64,000 nt of DNA, taken from assembly GCA_031763025.1 (NCBI GenBank), contig JASSKH010000016.1, positions 186,001-250,000 on the forward strand, written 5' to 3'. The notes under the pieces are model-generated. The model did not search any database and was not told the origin of the DNA. It saw only the letters and a list, made by a program, of their open reading frames with translations. The stretch is from Macrocystis pyrifera. Lineage: Eukaryota; Sar; Phaeophyceae; Laminariales; Laminariaceae. The stretch's first letter is position 1. Every line of letters begins with the position of its first letter. A program made the position numbers and the translations under genes. Shown here piece by piece: positions 23,621 through 36,050 of the stretch.

Positions 23621-25200
23621 AATAATGCCCCGGTTTCTCGACCCGCGAAATGTGCAATTTCTTCGGACGCATCGAAGTGTGCTATTGGGGGTCAATGCTT
23701 GGAAACGGGCGTGTATTGAAGGGATGAACTTACGAGGGATAAACAGGCGAGATTCTGAGGCTCGAGCCCGGCAGAATTAGGCATCAACGATAGTTCTCGT
23801 AATGTTTTAGAATTGGTGAGGATGGTTACATCAGCTTGGGTGCTGATTGTGTTCCGTGAAGATCTCCCCACGCCGGCCGGTGATTGTGTGCTGCTGCGGG
23901 GAGATTACGAAGCAGCCGTGCAGTGGGTGCGACGGTGTCGGAGGGGCAGAGAGCCGCGATCGAGGGCGTTGGTGCGTTTTATCGGAGTCCTTGAAATATC
24001 GAGCGAATGGAATTTTGACGACGACATGCATGTACCCAGAGTGTCCATTGATGTCGCAGATGGAATATCTAGTTGGGATAGGTCCGCCATATACACTGAT
24101 CTAGTTCGCGCACCCCCCCATATCCCTCGGCTGGTGCCGGAGTTGGGGGAAAATGGCAAAGATCTATGTACCTCCGTGTTGGCCTCGAATTCGTCTGAAA
24201 CGCCGTTGCGCCCTCGAATGTGCGCGCTTACCAAGGGTATTTCGGTTTGTGGGTGGATTTTCGCCTGAATGTGGTATGTGAACCGGTGTTTTTGAGCTAT
24301 TGTGAAACCCCGTTTGCGGATGCGTTAAACATGTTGGAATACGTGACATACGGGGTGGAAACCAAGAACCTACAAGCCCAGACCGTAGAGAGTCATTCGT
24401 CAGCTACCAAAATATTTCACCGATGATCCCGGGGTTTTGAGTTGAATATCACACACTATTTGATTCGCAATGCTCTCAAAGACTCCGCGCGGTCGAACGC
24501 AGCCGCGGGGTTACAGTCGAGGGTGAGAAGGCCGGTATCATGGTCCATGTTGCTCGGGGACAAACACGTGGGGGGACGGGGGGCTGTTGTGGTAGCTTGC
24601 ATGGGGAACGTCAATATTTCTTTCTGGCGCGAGCGGCAGAAATGTTTGCCGAGACGAGTACGCGTGCACATGAATTTCATTGTTTGAGACGGGCGGAGGT
24701 CGCATTCTTTCGAAGAGAAAACCAGTGGAAAGGGGGGCAGTGGTCGACGGTGGACCGAGTCGAAAGACGCTTTCGAGTGTCCAGTGGTGACCACAGTTGC
24801 GCTAACCCTAACGGTTTTACCTCGAGGGAGGAAAGGTCCGCCAAGGTCAGTGGGCGTCGCAGGAGCTGCCGTGGATTTAATGATCGAGCTGTTGTCGTGC
24901 TATTATTTTGTTCAACCATCGGCCCACTAGTTGCGTTCGGTTGTGGAAATGGCAGGTGGTCTATGTGGACTCGGGCGCCAGTAGTGAGGGCGCTGCAGCA
25001 GGTAGTGTCAGTGGCGGGGGTGGTGTAGGCGGAAGAATACGCGCTGCATCCTTTAGGATAGGGGGTGGCACACACCTGTCGGCTGGGCGCGTGGATCCTT
25101 TGGTATCGAAGCGCCGGGGCCGGGGCGTACAAAGGGTATGTAGGTAATCATGGAAGAGATGGGCCGTGCGCATCCGGAGCGATGGCATAAAGGGGCGACG
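23621..25200 (+). mobile_element. DIRS-like retroelement fossil, 3' part (RNase H end and tyrosine recombinase)
   Basis: Continuation of the element at 13850-16078. An RNase H-like segment occupies ~23660-24080, with RGDYEAAVQWVRRCRRGREP near 23904-23965. A tyrosine-recombinase-like region occupies ~24090-25200, with RRPVSWSMLLG near 24530 and FFLARAAEMFAETSTR near 24620. Order RT, RNase H, tyrosine recombinase is diagnostic of DIRS-type elements rather than LTR elements with DDE integrases. Broken in many places and old. The right terminus was not found. Confidence 0.65.
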
Positions 25201-25970
25201 GTTGTCATACGCGGTCTGGGCAAGGAGTTATGCGAGGAACATTGTAGCTTGTAAAAAGGCCTGAGGGTGAGCGCGTCGATATGTGAGACGCAGAGAGAAA
25301 AGGCGGGGGAAGGAAATGAGCAAGAGAGTATACATACGTACACCAAGTCCCCGACCGTAGTGAGTTGGAGGCCGGCGACGGAGCTTCTAAGAGTGGAGTG
25401 GTAGTTGACTCGCGAGTGCGCGGATGCAGGGACGGGGCTGTGTGATGGTAGCCCCGGAGTTTCCTTTGACCTCCCCCCCTTCTTCGAGCGAAGGGTGAAA
25501 ATATCTGTTTACACAATTCGAAAGCAAGGTCCACAGCGGAATATTTTCGAAAGAAGCGCAGCGAAGCACTAGATATGTATTTTGTACGTCCGGAATTATT
25601 AGTAGATCGGAACGGATGCAGGTCTTGCAGTGGGCTTACGTACGTACATGAGGTATGCAAATGACCCGAACTACACCAGTGGTTTTAGCGGCACCCAAAC
25701 GAATATAACCCAGCAGACGAGCAGGTATCAAACAAGGGTTTGCCAAGCTGTCGAGCTTTATAGATACCAAGTTCTTCCGACCCACCCGCCCGTGCTTTAT
25801 AGATACCAAGTAAGATGTACCTGGTATTGTTATTTTTTTTTTTTTTTCGCATAAATATTACTATTTCATATTTCCGCACGCAACACCTGCCACAGCCATC
25901 AGCTGGCCACCAGACACAAACACGGACCACTCAACTCACGGATACCAGTACTCGTGTGGCAAGCACGGAC
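25201..25970. other. Spacer with a short duplication
   Basis: No gene recognised. GCTTTATAGATACCAAGT occurs twice, at 25754-25772 and 25793-25811 (39-bp period). A T-run lies near 25831-25848 and a TACCTGGTA at 25818-25826. Confidence 0.5.
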
Positions 25971-25973
25971 GCC

Positions 25974-26330
25974 ATGGAAGATTATCTCACGTGCGGAGTC
26001 GATCGACCTGCCGCGGCACTAGCATCACCACCACCGCCGTTACCACCTCCACCACCCACCACCTCCACCTCCACAGCCACAACCAACACAACACAAGCGC
26101 AACCATAGGAACAGCCATTAGCTGGCACCGTAACAGTGCTTAGGGCAGCGGTGGGAAGGAATAAGAAGACGTCGCTCGTGTGGCAACACTTGTCGGAGTT
26201 TGAGCTGCCGGTCGAGAAGAAAAGCGTCAAGCCGACGGTGACCACAAACTTACCCTCTTCGGGACGGCTCGCTGCGCGCAACCAGCAGTGCGGGAAACCC
26301 TTCGCTTACAACCGTGCCGGCCTTGCAGCG
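25974..26330 (+). pseudogene. hAT-like transposase N-terminus with BED-type zinc finger, broken
   Basis: The frame begins at ATG 25974 and has a Pro-rich run (LASPPPPLPPPPPTT). It meets an in-frame TAG at 26106-26108, then continues in the same frame into NKKTSLVWQHLSEFELPVEK and ...NQQCGKPFAYN. The pattern K-S/T-x-VWxH...C-x-K fits a BED zinc finger, found at the N-terminus of many hAT transposases and in domesticated ZBED proteins. The second Cys and the His pair are not clear. After ~26330 the frame runs into a CCGTCCCG-type repeat array, not a catalytic domain, so this is an internally deleted or truncated copy. Confidence 0.45.
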
Positions 26331-26575
26331 GGAAAAAGGAAAACATATTTACCGTCCCGTCCCGACGGGAAAACAAAATTACCGTTCCGTCCCATCGTGA
26401 AAATCTGTCTGTTGCGTTTTACCGTCCAGTCCTTTCGAGAACATATACACTCGTTGTCCCGTCCCGTCCGGCCCCGCAAACGTTTAAGTTCTCATTTTTC
26501 CGTCCCGTTTTCAATTTTGTTTCCCGCCAAACAAGTCAAAACTGTCCCGTCCCGTTCCGTCGCGATTCTCATTCA
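26331..26575. repeat. Degenerate CCGTCCCG array
   Basis: At least seven degenerate units of ~30 bp are built around TTACCGTCCCGTCCCG / AAAACAAA. The array directly follows the BED-finger frame. Similar CCCGT-rich arrays lie at 27870-28135, 55780-56020, 56590-56765 and 58120-58500. Short repeated motifs near element ends are common in hAT elements (subterminal repeats); the link is inference. Confidence 0.65.
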
Positions 26576-26579
26576 CTGT

Positions 26580-27488
26580 GATAAGCCCTGCATTACTACA
26601 TTAGTGTGGTTGGCTCCTTGTGGTTTCTGGTACGAAAGTATTTGAAACGATACCAGATACCAGGTACGGTATTGATAGACTCCTCGGTGAACGACCTACA
26701 GTGAAACTGCCGTGGGATTGTCGAACCCCGCCAATAAACTATCTTCGCCATGCCTTATTTCTTAGGCTTTGAAACAATATCTGTGGATATCGTGAAGTTC
26801 CGCGAAGTTCCGTACGTTTCCAGTAGGGTCCATCCGCACCATGCAATGTCAATGATATCGTGTGCAAAATGGTTCCAAAACTTGACAATGTCATGGCGTC
26901 CCGTGAGATTACCGAAAGGTTCACGGAAGTACCATGACGCTTTATGAAATGACATATATTCCAAATATATGCCACAGAAAAAGTGTCATGAGTTTGGATG
27001 AGGTACCGTAAGATTTCATTTGGGATGCTGAGGATGCATACAACGGCACCCTCACAATATTGTTGTATATATGTATATATATTGGTTTTGAGCCTGCACA
27101 GCATGTCTCACCCAACAGCCAAAGTCGACAAATAATATATAGCATCTAGGCATAATCTAAGCCCTGGCTGCCTTATACTACTAGTAGTCATCAGAAAATA
27201 ACGCATTTTGTGTTTTAAAACACCTGGGATCCAGGCTATATATAAGGACACAGCAGTGTTAAAGAGCTGTGATCGTATTCTGGTTCAAACCCCTAAGTAC
27301 GTAGTGCGGCTCTGGGGTAGGTTCCACGGGGTACTAATATTTACCTGGTATAGTAGGAGATTCAATGATGTTACATCAGGCAAAACAACCGATATCGTGT
27401 GTTTGGTGAGGTATCGTCAGGAAAAAAAACGATTCATGACATGCCATGGTGTTTCATGAGGATTCTGTAGTGTTAGGTGAAGTGTCTC
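26580..27488. other. Spacer, no gene recognised
   Basis: Contains GAAGTTCCG-type short repeats near 26795-26815 and TACCWGGTA 9-mers at 26658-26666 and 27342-27350. Confidence 0.5.
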
Positions 27489-27755
27489 AAAGGCCAGCGG
27501 GGTTCCATGACGGGCTATGGGACTGTGATGAAGTACCGTGAGGTATCATGATGTAATACACTTACCTGGTACTACTGTAGTTAGGGCTAGGGGTTTGAAT
27601 AATCGAGCATCTTGAGGGTCCATAATGCTTCATGAATGAGGTGGTTCAAAAGTGCCGTGCAGGGGCATAAAGTTTCATTGATGAAGTGCCGTAAAGGACA
27701 GTGGGGTTCCATGACGTGCCATGGGCCTGTACCATGAAGTACCATGAGGTATATA
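27489..27755. repeat. Duplicated ~65-bp block (27489-27552 and 27691-27755)
   Basis: The two blocks share GGGGTTCCATGACG and GAAGTACC.TGAGGTAT about 202 bp apart. They sit in a region of degenerate ATGAAGTACCATGAGG motifs running from about 27360 to 27800. One TACCTGGTA lies at 27563-27571. Confidence 0.7.
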
Positions 27756-27869
27756 TTAATCAGGCATCATGATGGTGCGGTTTAGTTGGATCAAAGGGCA
27801 TGATGAGGCTTCATGAGGGTTGTAAAAGTTGTTGCACACACTCTTGAAATAATTAGGGCTTTCCTCGGA

Positions 27870-28135
27870 ATTTTTCCCGATGTGAAACTCCCGCGGGCTT
27901 CTACGGGACACGGGATAATCCCCTGATCCCGTGGAATTCTGAAAATCCCGTTCCCGTCCAAACTGACCCCGTAGACATGTTTGCGACCCCGATCCCATCC
28001 CGTGCTTTTTTTTAAATCCCGATCCCGTGCAAGCTAGTTACGTGAAATTTGGGTGTAATCCCGTGAATTCCATCTCTCTTCCCGTGCGAACCCGTGAAAT
28101 TTGATGTTCTCAAATCCCGTCTGAACCAGGCCCGC
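27870..28135. repeat. Degenerate ATCCCGTG array
   Basis: About ten imperfect occurrences of AATCCCGTG / ATCCCGATCCCGT at irregular ~20-35-bp spacing. No coding potential is seen. It is related in character to the array at 26331-26575. Confidence 0.6.
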
Positions 28136-28203
28136 CCGGCGTTTCGTGATCTGGCTGGATTTATCCGTGTTTCCTGATACAACGGGATTTTGCAGGGATT
28201 TTT

Positions 28204-28275
28204 GTCCATAGCTCAGCAGTTAAACGTGCCCAACACAAAGGCAGTACGTCATGCTTTCGAACCTTGCCTGTCATT
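28204..28275 (+). mobile_element. Possible tRNA-like SINE head
   Basis: TAGCTCAGCAG (A-box-like) is followed 40 bases later by GCTTTCGAACCTT (B-box-like). No acceptor-stem pairing was established. It may be a further SINE fragment rather than a tRNA gene. Confidence 0.3.
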
Positions 28276-28904
28276 AAGTCATCATCATGCTTAACCATTT
28301 TCTTTTCAAATGTGCTGTAGTAGTAGTAGTAATAGTAGTAAGTACAGCCGCAAACATGTCAGATGCGTACCTGAATTCACTTATATTGCACTGGCTGTAT
28401 ATGTCGGTTGAAGTCTGCCTCTGGGAACTACAGACTGTAGTTAACAAGGTCTTCTCATTTGGTTTCGTCTCCACTTAAGAATTACTACATTTTTGGATCC
28501 TGTGATACGGGTTGCATATCGTTTCGTCCCTTGTTTTCTTCGTGAACAGTTCGTGTTATTTTGTAGTAAAGTTGCTTCTCGCAAAGCCAACTAGCCAAGG
28601 GAAGCGATATGTTAGACAACTACCGGTGGTGTATCGGAACACATGGTCTGGCAACGCATTTTTTGTCCAGGGATATACCATAGGTCCGGCCTCTCGCCCG
28701 AACGTTCGACCCTAGTTAGGGAGTTGTACAGCGTGGGCGAGATCAACAATTAATTGTATCAAGTGAGTGCCTTGCAATAGTAGATGAGCGACCCGCTCTG
28801 TTCTACTCGACCAACGAGCCGGTAGTAGGACTCCGTAGTAAGCGTAGATAGAAGAATAGGCAACGAAGTGTTTATTATGAGTTTACATCAACCTACGTAA
28901 TGTC
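28276..28904. other. Spacer, no gene recognised
   Basis: Short unrelated frames only. A TAGTAGTAGTAATAGTAGTA microsatellite-like stretch lies near 28318. Confidence 0.5.
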
Positions 28905-29250
28905 TCGGAATGTGAAGGAGTTACCTACTGAGCTATAGGGGTAAAAGACCAAACCCTAACCCAGCCCAGGTTAAGCCTCAAAACACTCTCCCCCTCCTCT
29001 GAACCGCGGGATATTTACGACGCCCGTACCGTATACGGCAGTACGCTGACCTACCTGCTTCGTTCAAATACCTGGGCAATCAAGGAGATATTTGTGTTGA
29101 GGGACGCACACGCAAGCGCTTTTGTTAAAGAAACGTTCGAAGTGAGATACGAACCCGTGTCTTCGAGGACGTCAAATTTGAAGGTGTTAAGAAGTGAGCT
29201 ATACGTAGAGGCAATAAATCGATCGACTACCCAGGCCAGGGTAATACTTA
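28905..29250 (-). mobile_element. tRNA-derived SINE, family A copy 2
   Basis: Same organisation as 17797-18135. The tRNA-like head at 29215-29136 (B-box-like GGTTCGTATCTC) is followed by a body and a partial head at ~28940-28911 (TATAGCTCAGTAGG). The body keeps GTAGGTCAGCGT and the CCGTATACGG segment. The 105-bp MITE copy 2 begins two bases after its end. Confidence 0.75.
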
Positions 29251-29253
29251 CTA

Positions 29254-29358
29254 TTTCAGGGATCCATAGTTAACAGTACCTATGGTACACACAAAAACCT
29301 ACATATTCACCTGTTTTTACTAACAAAAAATTGTCCCATTAACTATGGACCCCCGTAG
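29254..29358. mobile_element. 105-bp MITE, copy 2
   Basis: Terminal sequences are TTTCAGGGATCCATAGTTA and an inverted ...ACTATGGACCCCCGTAG, flanked by TA at 29252-29253 and 29359-29360. This is the most diverged copy at its left end. Confidence 0.8.
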
Positions 29359-29360
29359 TA

Positions 29361-30789
29361 GGTATAGCATAAAACAAATTTAATGTGTATTAATAGTTAC
29401 AGCATTTCTGCCCGTCATCAATGTAAAACCCTACCCCTAACAATTCGTGTCATATGACATCAGTAGTAGCAATATACATGAGGGTTTGAACTTGATACTA
29501 TCCCCCAAGAATGTGGTAACTGATCGTTTTGCACGATACGATATGCATCCAAAGGTCAACGGTCACCCTCTGGTTCCCGCGTCGGGTTGAAGTATTGATT
29601 CGCCAATGAAAAACGCCCATGCGTATGTCTTCGTATTTGATACATGCTCTGAGCGAAGAAAGGCTATACGCAGCTCTCTTGCGCAATTTCAACACATGGC
29701 ATTCGAAGCTTCAGAGTAATAGATGTACTTGTAGCGGCGTAGAAAAGCTTGCAAGCAGTTTCCGCACACATCACGTGGTAACTCCGACTCTCGATATATA
29801 CATGACGACTGCTTACTGTGACTGGGTGTGTTAGTGTCTTCTACTGTTGTAGCATGCCTGGTACGTCGTGCCGGTATACTGTAGTATGAGAGTACGAGCA
29901 AAACTACAGTATAGCTCAGTACGTATTGCAGTGGGCCTCACTCCGGCCTAGAGCAATGATGATATAATTCCGGGTAGGACTGTGTGTGGTGTGTGCGTGC
30001 AATGTGTAATATCGTAATAATATCGTATGTACAGTATATCACGGAATAGCTTGCCATAAACTTCAATTATTGCGATCTGCCCCACCTACAAAAAACATCT
30101 TGCCTTCGAAAATGTCTCGTCGACCACTTTCCAGAGACGCATCGCAGGGCGTTTGCATCTTCCACGTGCCTATGTGGTGGATAAACTCAGGACTTTGTCC
30201 TAGGGGATGTGTTATTATTATTCCGTGTGTTGTACAGGAGGCAACTGCCCAAGGTGGCCAAGAATGGTCGCACAATGAGATTCTACCCTCCCTTGCTCAT
30301 CGCAGTTGTTCCTCGTTGGCGAGCATATACGACGTACCGCACAGATGCGTGATATCTCGCCAGCTACGTTAGAGTTTCCACTTTTTAACTTGAGTTGAGT
30401 ATTTATAACTGACAGGGTTCTTCGGCTATGTGCTGAGTTTCTGCGTCATCGCGTTTAGGCTCCGTGTGTCATTTACCCAACAACTGGTAGGTTCCAATCC
30501 GATGGGATTGCGTATCGACATTATTACTGCAGCTTACAACGTTTGTAATAATTGGTAGAGTCGGATACAGGGTTAGGTACAGGGACTCTGAAGGGAGGAG
30601 TCTCCGGAATCATACGCGGCGTCTTCATTTTTGCTTACCTCGTTGTGCACTTTATTCCCATCATGATATAAGGAAACCTTACGGCACGAGCACGGTGAAG
30701 CACATTTTGATTACTACCACAGCATTGTTCAATACGATTGTTGTGTAGTGCATGGATTTGTCGGCGACCAAACGCCCCCCAGTGATACA
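29361..30789. other. Spacer with weak open frames
   Basis: Frames at 29619-29834 and 30070-30372 (plus) and 30063-30275 (minus) have ordinary composition but no recognised domain, splice context or conservation. They could be chance. Confidence 0.4.
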
Positions 30790-31040
30790 TATGGTCATCT
30801 TGTTTATGTTTCTATGGCCGCGGTACAATTGACAGTACCATCGGCAGTGCCGTGGGCTTTCATGACCCTACCATGGGACTGCAGTGGGCCTTCAGGGCCC
30901 TACCACCGTGAGACATGCAGTGCGCTTTGACGGCACTGCAATGGGAGTAGCCCTTGCCATGGGACTGACATCTGGCCAGACTGCTGTAGCGCCGCCATGA
31001 ACTGTAATGGCAGTACCACTAACTGCCGTAACCCTAGCAC
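30790..31040. repeat. Degenerate CATGGGACTGCAGTGGGC-type repeat
   Basis: Imperfect units of ~25-35 bp around CC.TGGGACTG and GGCAGTACC/GGCACTGC, six or more copies with strong divergence. Confidence 0.55.
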
Positions 31041-31234
31041 ACGAGCTGCGATGGCACCGCCATGTGACCCCCACAACGCCGAGTTGGTGAATACATTTAT
31101 TTTAGATGCTGCTGCAAAGAATCCTGCGTTAAGGTTTGCTTACTGCCAGAAAGGAAAAATGAAAAAACGGACTTTTCTCAGCACCATCAAAAGTGAATAT
31201 TTCACACCTAAACGAGTAGTAGGAAAATCGTGTA

Positions 31235-31870
31235 GCCTACTTGTCGAAGTCTTAGTCCGTCGGGCTGAAGGTGAAAGGTTAACCCAATATCTACCCAATA
31301 CACTCTCTCCCCTTCAGAACAGCGAGATCCTCGGTCTTAGGGTTAGGACAGTACGTACCTACAGTAGTCCGATGTAATCAACATATCTGGGGACCCAGGA
31401 AGAGTGTTTTATCAGAGTCTTGGCCCGGAAAATAAACTCTTTCTTTGAAAGGCGTTTTCATGGTGGACGTGAGATTCGAATTCACGACCAACAACCTATG
31501 TCCTGCCCACGACGCTGTTGTTTAAGGTTTATGTCCGTTGGGCTAAAGGTAAAAAGTTAATTTAATCAAATTCCTACCCAATCAAATTGTAAGCCATATA
31601 ATAATATCTCTCTCTTCGAAACAGCGGGATCCTTGGTCTATGTATGGGGCCGTACGTATCCAGTCCGCCGTTCTTAACCAGCTCTGGAACTTAGGAAAGT
31701 GTGTCGTGAGAATTTTAAATGAGGAAAAAAACATTTTCATGGAGGACGAGGTATTCGACTTCACGACCGACGACCCGTGTCCTCCGGTCGACGCAATTAG
31801 TTAAGGTCCCACTTCGTTGGGCCAATGGGAAAAAATGAATCAATCGCCTACCCAATCTAAGCCTTAGAAC
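31235..31870 (-). mobile_element. Tandem array of tRNA-derived SINE family B
   Basis: Three tRNA-like heads (partial at ~31240-31275; 31461-31547; 31740-31830) alternate with two bodies at a ~285-bp period. On the minus strand the middle head reads TAGCCCAACGGAC ... GAATTCGAATCTCACGTCC, i.e. A-box and B-box spacing of a tRNA. Bodies share AGCGGGATCCTYGGTCT-like and GGAACT/GGACCC..GGAA segments. The same unit occurs on the plus strand at 62441-62752. Confidence 0.75.
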
Positions 31871-31874
31871 ACCT

Positions 31875-33500
31875 ACCAGTATCACAACAAGCATCCAGAA
31901 TCTTTTTACTTGAACGTTGTGTCTACAATGAATGTTGGTTTTTAGTTGTGTAGGATGTTCAGCTTGAAAATGGCCATCAGGAAGCCCTACCGAAAATGCG
32001 AATGCCACGATGGCAACACAAATAAATGCCAATAAAATTGCCGAGTAAGCTAATCTTCGGCATTATTACGTTAGTCTTCGTTGGACAACAACTGCGTGTG
32101 AAATGTTGTCTTCGTAATTTTAATATTATAGTAGTTGGCAGATAGATGCTGCGAAAATATGAAATTCGCGAATGAATACCCATCCATGTTGGCATGCGAC
32201 ACTTCTTGATACTGCGGCTTGCGCCTATTTGCCAAGCTCCTTGGGTTCATTGCAGCTACCGTGCATCGGCACCAGGGTGTAAAATAGGGGGTGAAATGTT
32301 GCGTTGGCGCACATCTTTTCCGTCAAATCCATATATTTTTCATCCCGAGCCGTGGGCGTTGGGCGGCTTGCCGCGCCACAAGCTTGTGTGCCGCGCGGTT
32401 GTTCGCCGAACATAATTTGCGGCTCTTTGGTCTGTTTCGCTGCAGGCGCTATTTTAGCGCGTTTATCCGGAATGTGTCTGATTTTCACCTGGTTATTATG
32501 TACAAGCTTATTGATTGTCATTTTGTCCTCGGTTTTTTTCAGAATGCGTATCGGCCTATCTTGTCGAGGAAATTATTTTTGTTCATTTTTTTTTTTTTTT
32601 TTTTTTCCTGATTTAATTTGCATCTGATTGGCCGGAGAGTGAATCCCCAAGAAGGCATCCTCAAGGCTAATTAAAAAATCAAATTCAAGTGAAAAGTCTT
32701 TGGGACTTTATTCGTCGTGTAATTTTTTTATTTCGATTTGGAATTTGGGAATTGATCAGCCTTGATGTAGCATGCTCATGGTGGGTCAACACCCCCGGTG
32801 GAGTCTGGGGTGATTCTCGGCCGCTTCGGTGACCACGATCGAGGCGATAAAACGCGAACCTCAACGAGAGACGACCGGAGCAATAGCCGTGCCTGCGCCC
32901 ACAGACCATGGCCCGCCGATGGCGCCTCAAAAGACATCATGGCGGCCGCAAGCCTATTTTTTTGTCCTGCTCGACCGGCCAACCATTACGAAAAATGAGC
33001 AAACGAGCAAAAAAACACAGGATACTACCCTCTAGACCTCGATAGCTGCATCACCGTTGCTGTTCTGCACGTAGCGCTTGAGGGTTCCCTCCGCCCACCC
33101 AAGACGCCCAGAGAGTGATAGCTTCTTATCCTGCGCCACCAAAAAGACAAAGAGGCTGGCGGCGGCGCGCACGCGACAACGCCAACCTTCGCGCTCGTCT
33201 ACGCTCGTCGCTGTTTGTTGGCTGGGCGTTGTGTGATGCGGTGGGTTATCCCAGGTTGTTCCGAAATAAATTTTGTTTGACGATTAATCCGCCGTTTCCC
33301 GATAGGACACAATCACGTTTTTTGTTCGAAATCACACTAAAATTATTAAAATTAAAAAATTATTTCAAAATAACGAAATTTAGCGTTGCCTTTCAGACTT
33401 GCAGTCTGATTTTAGGGACAAATCACTCAAATTTCTAATAATTTGTCCCCAAACCGGGACTGCGGTTCTAAAGAGGTGAAGATGGGCCTTAACCCTAACA
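31875..33500. other. Spacer with minus-strand coding-like fragments
   Basis: Minus frames at 32521-32225 and 32982-32685, and a short segment at 33150-33040 (KLSLSGRLGWAEGTLKRYVQ, ending in TAG), look protein-like. The last is preceded by a plausible AG acceptor near 33151. No family is recognised and no gene model could be built. A T19 run lies at 32589-32607. Confidence 0.3.
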
Positions 33501-34047
33501 TTCTAAGCAATCCGGCACCACGTCTATACGGGGATAAAGTGAGCAGAGATGGTGTATTTTTCTGGGGTGTTGACGCGTATATGTTGAAAACAAGACGAAC
33601 TCCGCACCACTAGTTGGAAGCCTATTTTACGCCCTGATCGGCACCATCGTGTAGCCCACACATCTCCGACATCACAGCTGATTGTTGTTCTAATTTTATA
33701 CGTACCACGTACACACGGCGACGAAGTATTCAACGAACATCCGACCGTGCGGTGTGATATAGTAATAATGCTTTCATGGTGACCATATGTGCGCGGATCT
33801 GGGGCGATGTTTTTCAATGTGGAACGTTCATCATCTCGGCGTGCCATCACTACGACGAACGGGCACGGTTACCCACCGGCGTTGTTTTTTAGTCTGGGGT
33901 ACGTCCATCCGCAACAAGACAACAAAGGGGAGAAGTGGTGCCGGAAAGGGGGATTTCCCACACTTAGTGGAGGTCACGGGGTATACCACTCGCGTAAGCA
34001 CGGTAAAAAGGGATGCATGCTCACACCCCGCTTTTGATCACTCTTGT
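33501..34047. other. Spacer, no gene recognised
   Basis: Overlapping plus frames from 33787 show no domain or coding bias that I can support. Confidence 0.5.
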
Positions 34048-34121
34048 TCACCCGCTATACATTCACGAAAAACAACACTATTCCTCACCCGCTATACACT
34101 CACGAAAAACAAACCAAGCTG
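34048..34121. repeat. Tandem duplication, 37-bp unit x2
   Basis: TCACCCGCTATACAYTCACG followed by AAAAACAA is repeated at 34048 and 34085. Confidence 0.85.
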
Positions 34122-35432
34122 GATGGCTGGAAGCGGTCATGGGAGTCAGTCCAACGCTGCAGGTTTTGATTTGGAGTCGATTTGACGGAGTATATGGACG
34201 TTCCCGTCGACGAAAAGCAGTCTCCCACTCTCAGTCAATGTTTTGGAGGGGAACACTCCTTCTTATCAAAGGAGCTCATTTGTTCATGGCTCCTTCTGTG
34301 TTGTGTGAAGACATGTATAGTGTCTTTTCAGGAGACGATATACACACCTCTCGCATCTCTCGCCGTTATGAACACAACTGGGTGCAGTAGATTGACGAGG
34401 AAGCGACCCGGCCAAGGAGCACTGGTATGTAAGCCGGTTCTGTATGGGTCTAACCCCAACCAGGTCCTGGTTGCTAGGGCACACCTCAGTCGCGGTCAGG
34501 CATGCGCAGTAAGGCATTCGTAAGAAAAGGTTTTTTAAGTAAGGCGCGGCCTTGCGGTCTGAGGTTGTTCCAAGCCCCAGGTTTGGGGATTTCGTATTTA
34601 CATCGGCCATATTTCGGTGCAAACGTATACCGAAGTAGACAAGTAGGAAATAGCATCTGACGCAGCCCTTTGCTGGGAAAGAGTTATAAGTCACAAAGTA
34701 CGGCGGTTAGGAGACACGGCTTAGAAAACAATTCCGTTGCTACTACCAGCAGTTCCGGAGTCCGTGCTACGCATGTAGAGAGCCGATTTTCTTGAGTGTC
34801 CTTGCAATCGACCCCGGTCTGTCTTCATCCCTGTGCGAGAACAAAGCACGAAATTAACACGAGAGGTCAAAGAGGGACTACGTTGAAAGAATGGTGCATG
34901 TGTCGAGGCTCTGTCTCAGTGAAGAGAGATGGCAGAGGTGGTCGGTCGGGATCACTTGTATTGAATAAAAAACGAGTTTGTTTGAATCTGGTGCTTATGT
35001 GGAGTTTATGAAAAGAATGCTGATATCAGAGATCATGACGAGAAGAAGACAAGTATAGTGTAAAATGTGGAGAGGAGAGAAGAGAAAAAGAGAGAGAGGG
35101 GAGTGGGCAAGGCCGTCGCTTCATCATAGTGCCTTACCAATGCTCTTGCTACGGGCGGGCAGGCGCAGTCTACCCTAGCCCATACTGCTTCATATAGTGT
35201 TCTCTACAACGTTTGAGTAACATTCTAGCAACGTTCAGCATCGGTACAGATGGTGATGGATCGGATATACAGTCGACAGTACTACGAATAAGGCATACTC
35301 GTAATCTATGCCCGTATTACTTTTAGCCGAACATGAAAACTAAGGGACATGCATGCTACATGTATACTCGTACTCATGCGTAGGGGTTGCACACACACAT
35401 ATACACGAATGGATCCCAACGTCCCTTTGCTA
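34122..35432. other. Spacer, no gene recognised
   Basis: No domain, repeat family or RNA gene was recognised. A purine-rich GAGAGAAG tract lies at 35072-35105. Confidence 0.5.
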
Positions 35433-35536
35433 TTACGGGCGACCGTAGTCAATAGGACTTATGGTGCACACAAAAGCCTATGTGTTACTTATTTTTACTA
35501 CACATATATGGTCCTATTTACTATGGTCCCCCGTAA
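35433..35536. mobile_element. 104-bp MITE, copy 3
   Basis: Terminal TTACGGGCGACCGTAGT and inverted TTTACTATGGTCCCCCGTAA, flanked by TA at 35431-35432 and 35537-35538. Confidence 0.85.
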
Positions 35537-36050
35537 TACCACGCGCCCAAGCGGGTGGAAATCTGTTGGGTTTGAAGTAGAACTGTCACGAGGATCGGGG
35601 GTGAGTTTTGTAAGCATTTAAGAATTTACGTGTTGCAGTAAACCTTCCTACCAACGCCTGATTTTCAACGATACTCGGAGGTATACTCGCCTGCCGTTTT
35701 TTACGCGGCGTTCGTTGGACCTCCCCATATTCGTAGGAGCCCCACCAGAAACGGAGAAACTCTGCATTCTAGTTTCACGTACATGTCTTACCCTGATGAC
35801 AGCATTCGCACAACTCACCTTTTAAAGGGCGCGCAATGTACACATGAACATATACTGTAGATATATACTCCGAGGTAAATATGCAGTGGTCTGGTGTAAA
35901 ATCGGTCGGCTGTCGCGATGGGAGCCGAAAGGCGGCGTATGAAGGCAACGACATGTCTCATTTCTCACGTACGTATACTTACGCCGTTCTTTCCCAATTC
36001 CTTGTACATACCAGGGGTAAAGGGGTGGACATCTTCGTCAGCAAAACATC

